Below are positions 9,242 to 18,780 of a stretch of DNA of 43,173 bases, in pieces. The notes under the pieces are model-generated. The model did no database searches, was not told where the DNA came from, and saw only the letters and a list, made by a program, of their open reading frames with translations. The stretch covers positions 1 to 43,173 of the forward strand of contig JACROC010000001.1 in assembly GCA_016214655.1 (NCBI GenBank). Direction: 5' to 3'. This DNA comes from Candidatus Harrisonbacteria bacterium. Its GTDB lineage: Bacteria; Patescibacteriota; Minisyncoccia; UBA6257; 02-FULL-45-10c. A program made the translations under genes and the position numbers. Each line of letters opens with the position of its first letter. The stretch's first letter is position 1.

Positions 9242-10343
9242 TAAAAATTTTTTTCTTTGGGGCGCAGCAACGTCTTCTTATCAAGTTGAGGGCGGAATTA
9301 AAAATGACTGGACCCGCGCGGGATTCGATTCTGGAAGAGCCGCAGACCATTATTCTCGTTTCAAGGAGGATTTCGATTTAGCGAAAGAACTGGGGCATAA
9401 CGCCCATCGTTTTTCCATCGAATGGTCTCGGATTGAGCCGGAAGAAGGAAAATTTGATAAGAAAGAAATTGAACACTACCGGAAAGTGGTTACGGCGCTC
9501 CAGGAACGAGGATTGGAGCCATTTGTAACTCTTTGGCATTTTACTAATCCAGTTTGGTTTGCTGAGTCGGGAGGCTTTGAGAGTCCCAAGGCCGTTTTTT
9601 ATTTTGAGCGTTATATAAATTTTGTAACCGAGAATTTAAAAGACGTAAAGTTTTGGATAACTATTAACGAACCGATGGTTTATACGAAAAATTCCTATTG
9701 GTTGGGTATTTGGCCTCCGGGCAGGCCATTATCGCCCCTATCTTATTTTAGAGCCATTAAAAACTTAATTCAGGCGCATAAAAAAGCTTCTGTTGTAATA
9801 AAAAAAGTTAATCCGCGGGCGCAGGTCGGCATAGCTAAAAATATTATTTATTTTGAGGAAGATAAACACCCTTGGCACTATCTTCAAAAACTCGGAGAGT
9901 ATTGGTGGAATGAATATTTTTTGAATAAAATTTTTGACCATCAAGATTTTGTTGGTTTAAATTATTATTTTCATAAGCATATTCGCAGAGAAACGCATCC
10001 GGTCAGTGATTTGGGATGGGGGATTTACCCGGAAGGCTTATATCAGGTTTTAGGGGTTTTAAAAAAATATAATAAACCGATTTATGTTACTGAAAACGGT
10101 ATTGCTGATGCCAAAGACGAAAAACGCGCGCAGTTTATAAAAGATCATATTGACTGGATGAAAAAGGCTATGGCTGAAGGCGTGGACGTGCGCGGTTATT
10201 TTTATTGGTCGCTTCTGGATAATTTTGAATGGGAAAAAGGCTTTGGCCCGCGTTTCGGTTTAATTGAAGTGGATTATAAGACCATGCGGAGAAAAATCCG
10301 GGGAAGCGCCTATCTTTATAAATATTTTATTAAACATTCATGA
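9228..10343 (+). CDS. glycoside hydrolase family 1 (beta-glucosidase-like)
   Basis: Encodes 371 residues, compact compared with the usual 440-480 for GH1. N-terminal FLWGAATSSYQVEGG and HRFSIEWSRIEPEEGKFD are family signatures. TINEPMVYT contains the acid/base Glu, IYVTENGIAD contains the nucleophile Glu, and YFYWSLLDNFEWEKGF forms the aglycone/glycone site near the C-terminus. Retaining hydrolysis of beta-linked glucosides or galactosides is expected; the substrate is unknown. No signal peptide, so it is probably cytoplasmic. Translation begins at GTG 9228 inside the previous gene, and the stop overlaps the next start as ATGA. The shortening lies mainly between the catalytic residues. Confidence 0.93.
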   Translation: MKQNNKNFFLWGAATSSYQVEGGIKNDWTRAGFDSGRAADHYSRFKEDFDLAKELGHNAHRFSIEWSRIEPEEGKFDKKEIEHYRKVVTALQERGLEPFVTLWHFTNPVWFAESGGFESPKAVFYFERYINFVTENLKDVKFWITINEPMVYTKNSYWLGIWPPGRPLSPLSYFRAIKNLIQAHKKASVVIKKVNPRAQVGIAKNIIYFEEDKHPWHYLQKLGEYWWNEYFLNKIFDHQDFVGLNYYFHKHIRRETHPVSDLGWGIYPEGLYQVLGVLKKYNKPIYVTENGIADAKDEKRAQFIKDHIDWMKKAMAEGVDVRGYFYWSLLDNFEWEKGFGPRFGLIEVDYKTMRRKIRGSAYLYKYFIKHS

Positions 10344-11332
10344 GCCGTTTAATTAAAGGTGCTGCGATTTTATTGATAGTCAGCTGGCTGATTATCTTAT
10401 TTTTTATTCAGAAACCGGCGGATTTAACTCCGGGCTTAAAAACTTTTGGCGTGACTTTTAGCAAGCAAGCAGCAGAAAGTTTTGGCCTTGATTGGCAGGA
10501 AGCATTCCGTGCGATTTTGGACGATCTGGGCGCTAAGAATTTGCGTTTATCTGTTTATTGGACAGAGACCGAGCCATCGGAAGGACAATATGACTTTTCT
10601 ATTTTGGATTGGCAACTTAAAGAGGCAGAGAGGCGCGGCGTAAAAATTATTGTTGCGGTTGGTCAGCGTTTGCCTCGGTGGCCAGAATGCCATATTCCGG
10701 ACTGGGCTAAAAACTTGCCGACAGAAGAGCGGCGGGAAAGATTGTTGAAATTAATTGATGTTGTAGTTAATCGCTATAAGTCGCTGTCAGCAATCAAGTA
10801 TTGGCAAGTAGAAAACGAACCGTTTTTGATCGGTTTTGGAGAATGCCTGCCGTTTGATAAGAAATTTTTGGATAAAGAAATCGCGTTCGTGCGCTCGCTG
10901 GATAGCCGTCTGATTATTGTCAGTGATAGCGGTGAATTGAGTCTTTGGCTGCAAGCTGCGCGAAGGGCGGACATTTTTGGAACAACTATGTATCGCAGTG
11001 TCTGGAGCAATAAAATTCCTGGCGGTTATTTGCGTTATCCATTGCCGCCGAGCTTTTTTTATTTAAAAGCAAATTTGATTAAATATTTTGCCAGTACAAA
11101 AAATATAATCGTTACCGAACTTCAGGCTGAGCCATGGGGACCAAAGCAAATCAAGGAAATGGCTCCTATGGAAAGAGACACATCCTTGAGTCTGGAAAAG
11201 TTTAAAGCAAACATTGAATATGCCCGCCAGGTTGGCTTCCGTGAAGCATATTTGTGGGGCGCAGAGTGGTGGCTATGGGAGAAGATGAGCGGGAGACCGG
11301 AGTTTTGGGAGTATGCAAAGAGTCTTTTCTAG
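10340..11332 (+). CDS. membrane-anchored clan GH-A glycosidase
   Basis: Encodes 330 residues. Residues 7-23 are a hydrophobic anchor (GAAILLIVSWLIILFFI), placing the rest outside the membrane. The remainder is a (beta/alpha)8 barrel of clan GH-A type: NLRLSVYWTETEPSEGQYDF, then YWQVENEPF with a probable acid/base Glu after strand 4, and IIVTELQAEPW with a probable nucleophile Glu after strand 7. AYLWGAEWWLWEK is typical of the final strand. GH39-, GH42- or GH5-like families are all possible. It is translationally coupled to the GH1 gene (ATGA), suggesting successive steps on one polymer or glycoside, one outside and one inside the cell (inference). Confidence 0.85.
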   Translation: MSRLIKGAAILLIVSWLIILFFIQKPADLTPGLKTFGVTFSKQAAESFGLDWQEAFRAILDDLGAKNLRLSVYWTETEPSEGQYDFSILDWQLKEAERRGVKIIVAVGQRLPRWPECHIPDWAKNLPTEERRERLLKLIDVVVNRYKSLSAIKYWQVENEPFLIGFGECLPFDKKFLDKEIAFVRSLDSRLIIVSDSGELSLWLQAARRADIFGTTMYRSVWSNKIPGGYLRYPLPPSFFYLKANLIKYFASTKNIIVTELQAEPWGPKQIKEMAPMERDTSLSLEKFKANIEYARQVGFREAYLWGAEWWLWEKMSGRPEFWEYAKSLF

Positions 11333-11339
11333 GTCAAAA

Positions 11340-11385
11340 TTATGCACAAAAATCGATTGATTTTAGGCCCGGGTCTTGGTATACT
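11340..11385 (+). promoter_or_regulatory. gyrB promoter with an adjacent DnaA-box-like site
   Basis: TTGATT (11357-11362), 17-nt spacer, TATACT (11380-11385). TTATGCACA (11340-11348), which fits the relaxed DnaA consensus TTWTNCACA, lies just upstream. The leader to ATG 11441 is about 48 nt. Confidence 0.65.
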
Positions 11386-11405
11386 AAGAAAGTAAATTTA
11401 TATCT

Positions 11406-11424
11406 AAAAAGCCGCGGCTTTTTT
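11406..11424 (+). promoter_or_regulatory. palindromic hairpin in the gyrB leader (terminator or attenuator)
   Basis: AAAAAGCCGCGGCTTTTTT is a perfect palindrome ending in a T-run, between promoter and start codon. A second CGGCTT at 11430-11435 can compete for AAGCCG (11409-11414), giving two exclusive pairings. It may also serve as a terminator for the upstream operon. Confidence 0.5.
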
Positions 11425-11437
11425 AGTTTCGGCTTAA

Positions 11438-13390
<1,953 letters not shown>

Positions 13391-13394
13391 ATAA

Positions 13395-13423
13395 TTGACA
13401 ATAGATAAATAATCAATTATAAT
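13395..13423 (+). promoter_or_regulatory. consensus sigma70 promoter of secE-nusG
   Basis: TTGACA (13395-13400), exactly 17 nt, TATAAT (13418-13423): both boxes match consensus. Only 8 nt separate the -10 box from ATG 13432, so the mRNA should be leaderless or nearly so. Confidence 0.92.
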
Positions 13424-13431
13424 TTAATACA

Positions 13432-13620
13432 ATGTTTTCAAAACTTTCTTCATTTTTACAGGAATCCAGGCAGGAGCTGGCCAGAGTTAATTGGCCGAGC
13501 CGGCAGGATACCATCAGATTAACGGGGGTGGTAATTTTGCTGTCGCTTTTGGTGGCGGTCTTTTTAGGCGGGCTGGATTTTTTGTTTACTTATTTGTTGG
13601 AATTATTATTACTAAAATAA
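13432..13620 (+). CDS. secE: preprotein translocase subunit SecE
   Basis: Encodes 62 residues, the short single-span form. The amphipathic N-terminal helix carries the SecE signature (ESRQELARVNWPSRQDTIRLT), followed by one transmembrane helix (VVILLSLLVAVFLGGLDFLF). SecE clamps SecY in the protein-conducting channel. The position just before nusG is conserved in bacteria. Confidence 0.95.
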   Translation: MFSKLSSFLQESRQELARVNWPSRQDTIRLTGVVILLSLLVAVFLGGLDFLFTYLLELLLLK

Positions 13621-13688
13621 GCTTTTAGTTTTAAGCTTTTAGCTTTTAGAAATTAACTAATAGCTAACAGCTAACAGCTAACAGCTAA
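13619..13688 (+). repeat. 7-bp-period inverted repeat array between secE and nusG
   Basis: The left arm repeats AGCTTTT; the right arm (13661-13687) repeats AGCTAAC three times plus a partial unit. Read as reverse complement the right arm gives GTTAGCT units, pairing imperfectly with TTTAGCT on the left. It fills the whole gap between the two genes. Confidence 0.75.
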
Positions 13689-13693
13689 ATGTT

Positions 13694-14272
13694 GTGGTTG
13701 AAGATAAAAATCCGGAATCTAAAAAAATGGTGGAGATTAAGAGTAAGGAGCGCCATTGGTACGCTATCCATACTTATTCGGGTTATGAAGATGCGGTGGC
13801 TCGTTATTTGAAACAGCGCGTGGATTCTTTATCGATGAATGATAAGATTTTTAATGTTTTAGTTCCTAAGGAAACTAAGATTAAAATTAAAAACGGCAAA
13901 AGGCGCACCGTAGAAGAGAAGATTTATCCCGGATATGTCTTGGTGGATATGATCTTGACCGAAGATTCTTGGTATGTAGTCCGCAACACTCCTCGGGTAA
14001 CTGGTTTTGTTGGTCCGGACTCCACTACTCCATTGCCGCTTTCCAGAGATGAAATAGATATGTTGATGGCCAGGATGGGCGGCGGCGAAAAGAAATTTAA
14101 AGTTGATCTTAAGCCGGGAGATATGGTAAAAGTTATAGACGGTCCGTTCAAAGATTACGATGCGAAAGTTTCGGAGGTGGATGAGGATAAAGCTAAAATC
14201 AAGGTACTTATTCCAATCTTCGGTCGAGATACGGTAGTGGAACTGGATTCACTTCAGATACAGAAAATGTAA
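13694..14272 (+). CDS. nusG: transcription termination/antitermination protein NusG
   Basis: Encodes 192 residues from GTG 13694; the in-frame ATG at 13727 (MVEIKSKERHWYAIHTYSG) is an equally plausible start giving 181 residues. The NGN domain shows HWYAIHTYSGYEDAVARYLKQR, VPKETKIKI, KIYPGYVLVDM and WYVVRNTPRVTGFVG. The KOW domain has KPGDMVKVIDGPFKDYDAKV. NusG binds the RNA polymerase clamp and links elongation to Rho or the ribosome. It sits between secE and rplK, the conserved order. Confidence 0.96.
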   Translation: MVEDKNPESKKMVEIKSKERHWYAIHTYSGYEDAVARYLKQRVDSLSMNDKIFNVLVPKETKIKIKNGKRRTVEEKIYPGYVLVDMILTEDSWYVVRNTPRVTGFVGPDSTTPLPLSRDEIDMLMARMGGGEKKFKVDLKPGDMVKVIDGPFKDYDAKVSEVDEDKAKIKVLIPIFGRDTVVELDSLQIQKM

Positions 14273-14274
14273 TT

Positions 14275-14344
14275 TAAGGGTATAGGGTATAGGGTAGAGG
14301 GTTTAGTAAATTTCTAACCCCTAACCCCTAACCCCTAACCCCTA
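14275..14344 (+). repeat. 7-bp-period inverted repeat array between nusG and rplK
   Basis: The left arm (about 14277-14306) repeats GGGTATA; the right arm (about 14314-14344) repeats CCCCTAA four times. The arms are largely complementary around an AT-rich centre, TAAATTT. The sequence looks telomere-like but is internal. Confidence 0.85.
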
Positions 14345-14351
14345 TGACCAA

Positions 14352-14780
14352 ATGGCAAAACTAATAAAAACAGTTTTAAAATTACAAATTGAAGCCGGTA
14401 AGGCAAATCCGGCGCCGCCAATCGGGCCGGCTTTGGGCCAGCATGGCGTGAATATCCAGGATTTTTGTAAGAAGTTTAACGATGCCACCAAAGAGATGAC
14501 CGGCGATGTTATTCCGGCGGAAATTACTATATACGAGGACCGGAGTTTTGATTTTAAATTAAAAACTCCCCCGGCTTCGGCGCTTTTGAAAAAAGCTGCC
14601 GGTATAGAAAAGGGATCCGGTGATCCGCTGAAAAATAAAGTTGGCAAAGTGACCAGAGAAGACCTTAGAAAAATTGCGGAAAAGAAAATGGTGGATCTGA
14701 ATGCCTATGACGTGGATGCTGCCATGAAAATCATCGCCGGCACTGCCAGGAATATGGGAATAGAAGTAATTGAGAAATAA
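14352..14780 (+). CDS. rplK: 50S ribosomal protein L11 (uL11)
   Basis: Encodes 142 residues, normal length. The N-terminal domain has [27 protein letters not shown], the proline-rich L11 signature that contacts 23S rRNA and factors; the C-terminal domain has [14 protein letters not shown] and the [18 protein letters not shown] rRNA-binding end. It forms the L7/L12 stalk base. rplA, usually next, is absent: a terminator and tmk follow. ATG 14344 is out of frame; ATG 14352 gives the canonical N-terminus. Confidence 0.97.
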   Translation: MAKLIKTVLKLQIEAGKANPAPPIGPALGQHGVNIQDFCKKFNDATKEMTGDVIPAEITIYEDRSFDFKLKTPPASALLKKAAGIEKGSGDPLKNKVGKVTREDLRKIAEKKMVDLNAYDVDAAMKIIAGTARNMGIEVIEK

Positions 14781-14784
14781 ATAA

Positions 14785-14819
14785 AAATCGTCCCGAGCAT
14801 AGTCGAGGGGCGATTTTTT
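14785..14819 (+). terminator. intrinsic terminator after rplK
   Basis: Stem AAATCGTCCC (14785-14794) / GGGGCGATTT (14807-14816) with one G-T pair and a 12-nt loop, followed by T residues, four bases after the stop codon. Confidence 0.85.
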
Positions 14820-14886
14820 GTTGCTCTTTATAAAAGGTTTATGTTATTTTTAAAAGAGTAAATTTTAATTGAATATCGGATAAATA

Positions 14887-15516
14887 GTGGCTAAGAAACG
14901 AGGGAAATTTATTGTGTTTGATGGGTTGGATGGTTGTGGCAAGGGAAGCCAGCTTTTGCGGCTGCATGCGCATCTTTTTAATAAAGATAAGCGTAATCAT
15001 GTTGTAGCGACTCGGGAACCTTATAATTCGGAGTATTACGACGAGATTCGCAGGATTTTGAAGGAAAGCACTAACCCGGGAGAAAATGCGGAATTGCTGG
15101 CGGAACTTTTTGTGAAAGACCGGAAAGTTCACGTACGCTTCATTGAATCTTTGCTTCGCGAAGGATTTCATGTTGGCTGCGACCGCTATAAATACTCAAC
15201 TCTTGCTTATCAGCAAACGCAGGGAATTTCTTTAGAGAAGCTGATGGAAATGCATAAAGGTGTCTTAGTTCCCGACCTGGTTATGTTTATTGATGTTCCG
15301 GCAGAAGTAGCCATGAAGAGGCTGGCCACTGACGAAGGCAGGGAATACAAGGAAGTTTTTGAGAAATTGGAATTTCAGGAGCAGTTAAGGAAGAACTTTC
15401 TGGCGTTGCCCGGTCAGTTGTCCGGAGAGAATATTGTCGTCATAGACGGCAACCAGTCCTTTGAGGAAGTTTTTGAATCAGTAAAGAGAGAGGTTGATAA
15501 ATTATTGACCACCTAA
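14887..15516 (+). CDS. tmk: thymidylate kinase
   Basis: Encodes 209 residues and starts at GTG 14887. The P-loop is FDGLDGCGKGSQ; TREPYNSEYY is the DR/TREP nucleotide-binding turn and CDRYKYSTLAYQ the TMP-binding DRY-type motif. MFIDVPAEVAMKRLATDEGREYKE forms the LID. It phosphorylates dTMP to dTDP using ATP, in the cytoplasm. The gene lies between two hairpin terminators, so it is probably transcribed alone; its promoter is not clear to the eye. Confidence 0.92.
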   Translation: MAKKRGKFIVFDGLDGCGKGSQLLRLHAHLFNKDKRNHVVATREPYNSEYYDEIRRILKESTNPGENAELLAELFVKDRKVHVRFIESLLREGFHVGCDRYKYSTLAYQQTQGISLEKLMEMHKGVLVPDLVMFIDVPAEVAMKRLATDEGREYKEVFEKLEFQEQLRKNFLALPGQLSGENIVVIDGNQSFEEVFESVKREVDKLLTT

Positions 15517-15530
15517 AGAGGTGGTCTTTG
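15507..15530 (+). terminator. intrinsic terminator of tmk containing the stop codon
   Basis: Perfect 8-bp stem GACCACCT / AGGTGGTC with loop AAAG, then TTTG. The TAA stop (15514-15516) spans the stem-loop junction, so the last three codons form the 5' arm. Confidence 0.88.
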
Positions 15531-15566
15531 ATTATTTTGAGCTAGTAAAGAAGTAAAATTTCGTTT

Positions 15567-15572
15567 TATAAT
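15567..15572 (+). promoter_or_regulatory. -10 box of the HD phosphohydrolase gene
   Basis: TATAAT (15567-15572) only 6 nt before ATG 15579, predicting a leaderless transcript. The -35 region (15544-15549, AGTAAA) is weak. Confidence 0.6.
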
Positions 15573-15578
15573 AAATTT

Positions 15579-16883
15579 ATGGCAATTAAGCTTCCGGTTC
15601 AGAAAATTGTTTCCGATCCGATTTTAGGACTCATTAATATTCATGGTTTTTTGCCGATGATTGATACCCAGAAATTCCAGGCTTTGGCGTTTAAGTACCA
15701 GCTTGGTTTGGCCTTTTTGCTTTTTCCTTCGGCGACTCATACGCGTAAACAGCATTGTCTGGGAGCCTTTCAGCGCACCAAGGATTTAACTCGCCGCTGG
15801 GTGGAAAGCGGCATGATTACCAAAGATCAGGCCCACACGGTCACAGCTTTCGCGCTTTATCATGATATTGGTCACGGCCCGTTTTCCCATACCGTGGAAC
15901 CGCTTTTTGAGCTTTTGCCTGGAGCCAAGAAAACCAAATTGCGCGCCGATGATGCTATGGGTATGGAGATTATAAGGGGACTTCAGAAAGAAATTGAGGC
16001 CTGCGGAGTGAACTTTGATGCTTTGCTGAAAGTTTTTAAGCACGAAGACCCATTATATTTGGCAGTGCATGATAAAAATTTAGGGATGGAAAAATTTGAT
16101 TATTTAACCCGCGATGCTTATTACACAATTTTAGAATTACCAGGAGTGGAATATTTATCCAGATATATCTATTTCGTAGATAATCAAGTAGTGGTGGATG
16201 AAAGGGTGATTGATCAGGCAAAAGCTATTCAAGATTTTTATATTAAAATGTCTAAGCACGTTTATCTGCGTAAAAAATCCGCAATTCTTCAGAGGCTGGT
16301 TCAAAAAATGGCATATGAGCTTGTGAAAGAGGGAATGAGCGTGCAGGAGATTTGGAGTCTGACCGACTTCGGACTTTTGGGAAGGTTTGAGATATCTTCC
16401 AATCCCAAGATTCAATTCTATTATAACCGTTTAATGTCCGGCGATTTTCCAAAGGCGGCAATTGATTTTAAGTATGAGCAATTTGTCCAGCTGGATGAGA
16501 AAAGGCGGGATAAATCTTTATACACCTTTGGTTTGTCGGAAAAAGTTTTAAATAAAATTGTTGCTCATGAAGAAGTTTCTAGTGTGAAATTGCTGGCGGA
16601 TTTTGAAAAAGGGGTGGCCGAATTAGTCGGTATTCCGGAAGACAGCGTAATTGTGGTGCCGCCGATGTCGCATCATCGGTTTGTGCCAGAAGATGTTAAA
16701 GTTTACGGCCGAGACGGGAATATTGTGATGCTTAGCGATTTTTATCCGCAGCACTTTGCCGCTATGGTAGAATATGGGCAATCCCATCAAATGCTTAGAA
16801 TTTGCGCTATGCCTGAATATCGGGAAAAATTAACTAAGAATGCGGAAAAGATCAAGGATTACCTTTTAGAGTTCGCCAAATAG
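15579..16883 (+). CDS. HD-domain phosphohydrolase (SAMHD1/dGTPase-like, COG1078 type)
   Basis: Encodes 434 residues. The metal-binding HD set is visible: H in SATHTRKQHCLGAF, HD in ALYHDIGHGPFSHTVE (with the extra catalytic His), and D in MEKFDYLTRDAYYT. This order and spacing fit the SAMHD1/dNTP triphosphohydrolase-like group more than Dgt itself. A dNTP or related nucleotide substrate is likely, which would fit the preceding tmk, but the substrate is not shown by sequence. No membrane segments. It ends at an inverted repeat array before gatB. Confidence 0.85.
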   Translation: MAIKLPVQKIVSDPILGLINIHGFLPMIDTQKFQALAFKYQLGLAFLLFPSATHTRKQHCLGAFQRTKDLTRRWVESGMITKDQAHTVTAFALYHDIGHGPFSHTVEPLFELLPGAKKTKLRADDAMGMEIIRGLQKEIEACGVNFDALLKVFKHEDPLYLAVHDKNLGMEKFDYLTRDAYYTILELPGVEYLSRYIYFVDNQVVVDERVIDQAKAIQDFYIKMSKHVYLRKKSAILQRLVQKMAYELVKEGMSVQEIWSLTDFGLLGRFEISSNPKIQFYYNRLMSGDFPKAAIDFKYEQFVQLDEKRRDKSLYTFGLSEKVLNKIVAHEEVSSVKLLADFEKGVAELVGIPEDSVIVVPPMSHHRFVPEDVKVYGRDGNIVMLSDFYPQHFAAMVEYGQSHQMLRICAMPEYREKLTKNAEKIKDYLLEFAK

Positions 16884-16959
16884 GGTATGGGGTATAGGGT
16901 ATAGGGTATAGATTTTTTAAAGAATTTCTAAACCCTAAACCTTCGCCCCCTAAACCCTT
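16881..16959 (+). repeat. 7-bp-period inverted repeat array between the HD gene and gatB
   Basis: The left arm (16881-16911) repeats GGGTATA and includes the HD gene's TAG stop. The right arm (about 16928-16958) has CTAAACC-type units with one interrupted copy. The arms are partly complementary around an AT-rich centre. Confidence 0.8.
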
Positions 16960-16965
16960 CAATGA

Positions 16966-18462
16966 ATGAAATATGTTCCTACAATTGGTTTAGAGATTCA
17001 TGCCGAGCTTAAGACGGCTACGAAAATGTTTTGCGATTGCCCGAATGATCCGGAGGAAAAGCATCCTAATACTAATATTTGTCCGATTTGTCTTGGTCAT
17101 CCGGGAGTTCTGCCGACTATTAATAAAAAAGCCATAGAGTCTATGATTCAAATCGGCTTTGCCGTGAATGGAGAAATAAATCAAACTTTTAAGTTTGATC
17201 GAAAAAATTATTTTTACCCGGATTTGCCAAAGGGTTACCAGATTTCCCAATATGACTTGCCGCTGGTGAAAGGCGGACAAATTGATATATCAGCGCGTTT
17301 AGGTGAATCGAAAATTGTGAAATTAAATCGTGTTCATTTAGAGGAAGATGCCGCAAAGCTTTTACATGCGGAAAGTGAAGAGGGAAAAGCGGCAAGTTTG
17401 GTGGATTTTAATAGAGGCGGGGTGCCGTTGATGGAGCTGGTCAGTGAGCCAGACATGCATGGTGCAAAAGAAGCTGTTGCTTTTGCCAAGGAATTGCAGC
17501 TTATTCTGCGTTATCTAGGCGTGGCTGATGCGGATTTGGAACGGGGACAGATGCGGTTTGACGCAAATGTCAGTATAGCGAAAAGTGAGAAGGAAAAAAC
17601 GAAAAGTTTGGGAACTAAGGTTGAAATAAAAAACCTTAATTCATTTGCGGCGCTGGAAGAAGCGATTAATTATGAGATTAAGAGACAAGAAGAAATTTTA
17701 GAATCTAGAAAGGGGGTGAGTCAAGAAACTCGCGGCTGGGATGATGTTAAAAAGCACACGGTATCGCAGCGTTCCAAAGAGGAAGCGCATGATTACCGCT
17801 ATTTTCCGGAGCCGGATTTGCCGCCGCTGGAAATCGCATCCCTGAAAGAAATTGGCGTGAACCTGGAAAATTTGAAACTGGCAATTCCGGAGATGCCGGC
17901 TGAAAAACGCAGGAGATTTAAAGATCAATTTAAAATTAATGATGAACAAGCGAATATTATGACAGAAGACAGAGCGGAAGCGGAGTTTTTTGAAAATGCG
18001 GTTTCAGAGTTAGAAGCGGACAGCGGTTCGTCGGCTCGTGATGAACAAATACAGCTTCTATTCAATTATTTAAACAGTGATTTGAAGGGGTTACTGCGGG
18101 ACAGGGAGTCATCGCTTGCAGAGTGCAAGATTACTCCGGAAAATTTTGCCGATCTAGTCACAATGGCCGGCAAAAAAGAAATTACCAGCCGGACTACAAA
18201 GGATTTGCTGGTTAAGATGCTTGATTCTGGCGTGGATCCCAGGACTTTGGTAGAGAATGAAGGATTAGCGCAGGTTTCCGGAGAAGCCGAGTTAGGTGTT
18301 GCAGTGGAAAAAATTATTACGAGTAATTCGAAAGCGGTTGAGGATTACAGAAAAGGCAAAATGAACGCACTCCAGTTTTTAGTAGGAAAAGCCATGGCCG
18401 AATTAAAGGGGAGGGGTAATCCGGAAGTTTTAAGATCTTTACTTGACAAAAAATTGAAATAA
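16966..18462 (+). CDS. gatB: aspartyl/glutamyl-tRNA amidotransferase subunit B
   Basis: Encodes 498 residues. GatB binds misacylated Asp-tRNA-Asn or Glu-tRNA-Gln and phosphorylates the side chain before GatA supplies ammonia. GLEIHAELKTATKMFCDC and NTNICPICLGHPG carry the Cys residues of the zinc site; FDRKNYFYPDLPKGYQISQYD, VHLEEDAAKL and DFNRGGVPLMELVSEPDM are family blocks. The C-terminal YqeY-like tail (from about residue 390) is complete. gatA and gatC are not adjacent. ATG 16966 gives MKYVPTIGLEIHAELK, the usual N-terminus. Confidence 0.96.
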   Translation: MKYVPTIGLEIHAELKTATKMFCDCPNDPEEKHPNTNICPICLGHPGVLPTINKKAIESMIQIGFAVNGEINQTFKFDRKNYFYPDLPKGYQISQYDLPLVKGGQIDISARLGESKIVKLNRVHLEEDAAKLLHAESEEGKAASLVDFNRGGVPLMELVSEPDMHGAKEAVAFAKELQLILRYLGVADADLERGQMRFDANVSIAKSEKEKTKSLGTKVEIKNLNSFAALEEAINYEIKRQEEILESRKGVSQETRGWDDVKKHTVSQRSKEEAHDYRYFPEPDLPPLEIASLKEIGVNLENLKLAIPEMPAEKRRRFKDQFKINDEQANIMTEDRAEAEFFENAVSELEADSGSSARDEQIQLLFNYLNSDLKGLLRDRESSLAECKITPENFADLVTMAGKKEITSRTTKDLLVKMLDSGVDPRTLVENEGLAQVSGEAELGVAVEKIITSNSKAVEDYRKGKMNALQFLVGKAMAELKGRGNPEVLRSLLDKKLK

Positions 18463-18471
18463 GATTATCAT
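18443..18471 (+). promoter_or_regulatory. promoter of the small charged protein gene, inside gatB
   Basis: TTGACA (18443-18448), 17 nt, TATCAT (18466-18471), then 6 nt to ATG 18478. The -35 box and part of the spacer lie within the last codons of gatB. Confidence 0.8.
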
Positions 18472-18477
18472 GTAGAT

Positions 18478-18747
18478 ATGTCAATGGAAAAACCTATGCG
18501 GCGTGAGAGGCCTCCAGTTAAATTAAGAGAAACCCCGGAGGAGGCGGCTATGAGGGCTAGGATTGTTGCTGATATGGAAAATGAACAAAAACGGGCGCAG
18601 GCAGAGAAGGATCGTGAAGAAGTAGCGAGATTACAAAGACTTGGGCAACAAGCAGCGGCTGAGGAAGCCGGTCCGCACATTATTACCGCAGAAGATGCAA
18701 AAGAAGCAGAAAAAATGATTGGAAAGGAATCTGAGAAGTTAAAATAA
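18478..18747 (+). CDS. small charged helical protein, unknown function
   Basis: Encodes 89 residues, rich in Glu, Lys, Arg and Ala (EEAAMRARIVADMENEQKRAQAEKDREEVARL), predicted as one long helix. No membrane segment and no known domain. A near-consensus promoter and a shared downstream terminator support expression as a single gene. A second ATG at residue 3 is possible, but the leaderless spacing favours 18478. Confidence 0.65.
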   Translation: MSMEKPMRRERPPVKLRETPEEAAMRARIVADMENEQKRAQAEKDREEVARLQRLGQQAAAEEAGPHIITAEDAKEAEKMIGKESEKLK

Positions 18748-18780
18748 ACAGACACCCCTACCTGGGTGCCTGTTTATTTA
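18747..18780. terminator. bidirectional terminator shared by two convergent genes
   Basis: Stem AACAG-A-CACCC / GGGTG-C-CTGTT (18747-18774) with one mismatch and loop CTACCT; A/T-rich tracts flank both sides. The thrS TAG stop (18760-18758) is inside the loop and the stop of the plus-strand gene (18745-18747) abuts the stem. Confidence 0.85.

Noticed and set aside
5914-10343. Use of TGA as a sense codon, as in Gracilibacteria or SR1
   Set aside because: TGA ends the genes at 5915-5917 and 10341-10343 in ATGA overlaps, and all recognised proteins end normally.
13689-13760. ATG 13689 as the nusG start
   Set aside because: It is in a different frame from NusG; only GTG 13694 or ATG 13727 give the NusG N-terminus.
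14275-14344. Telomere-like CCCCTAA repeats as a chromosome end
   Set aside because: The array is internal between nusG and rplK, inverted around an AT centre, and equivalent arrays with other 7-mers occur in neighbouring gaps.
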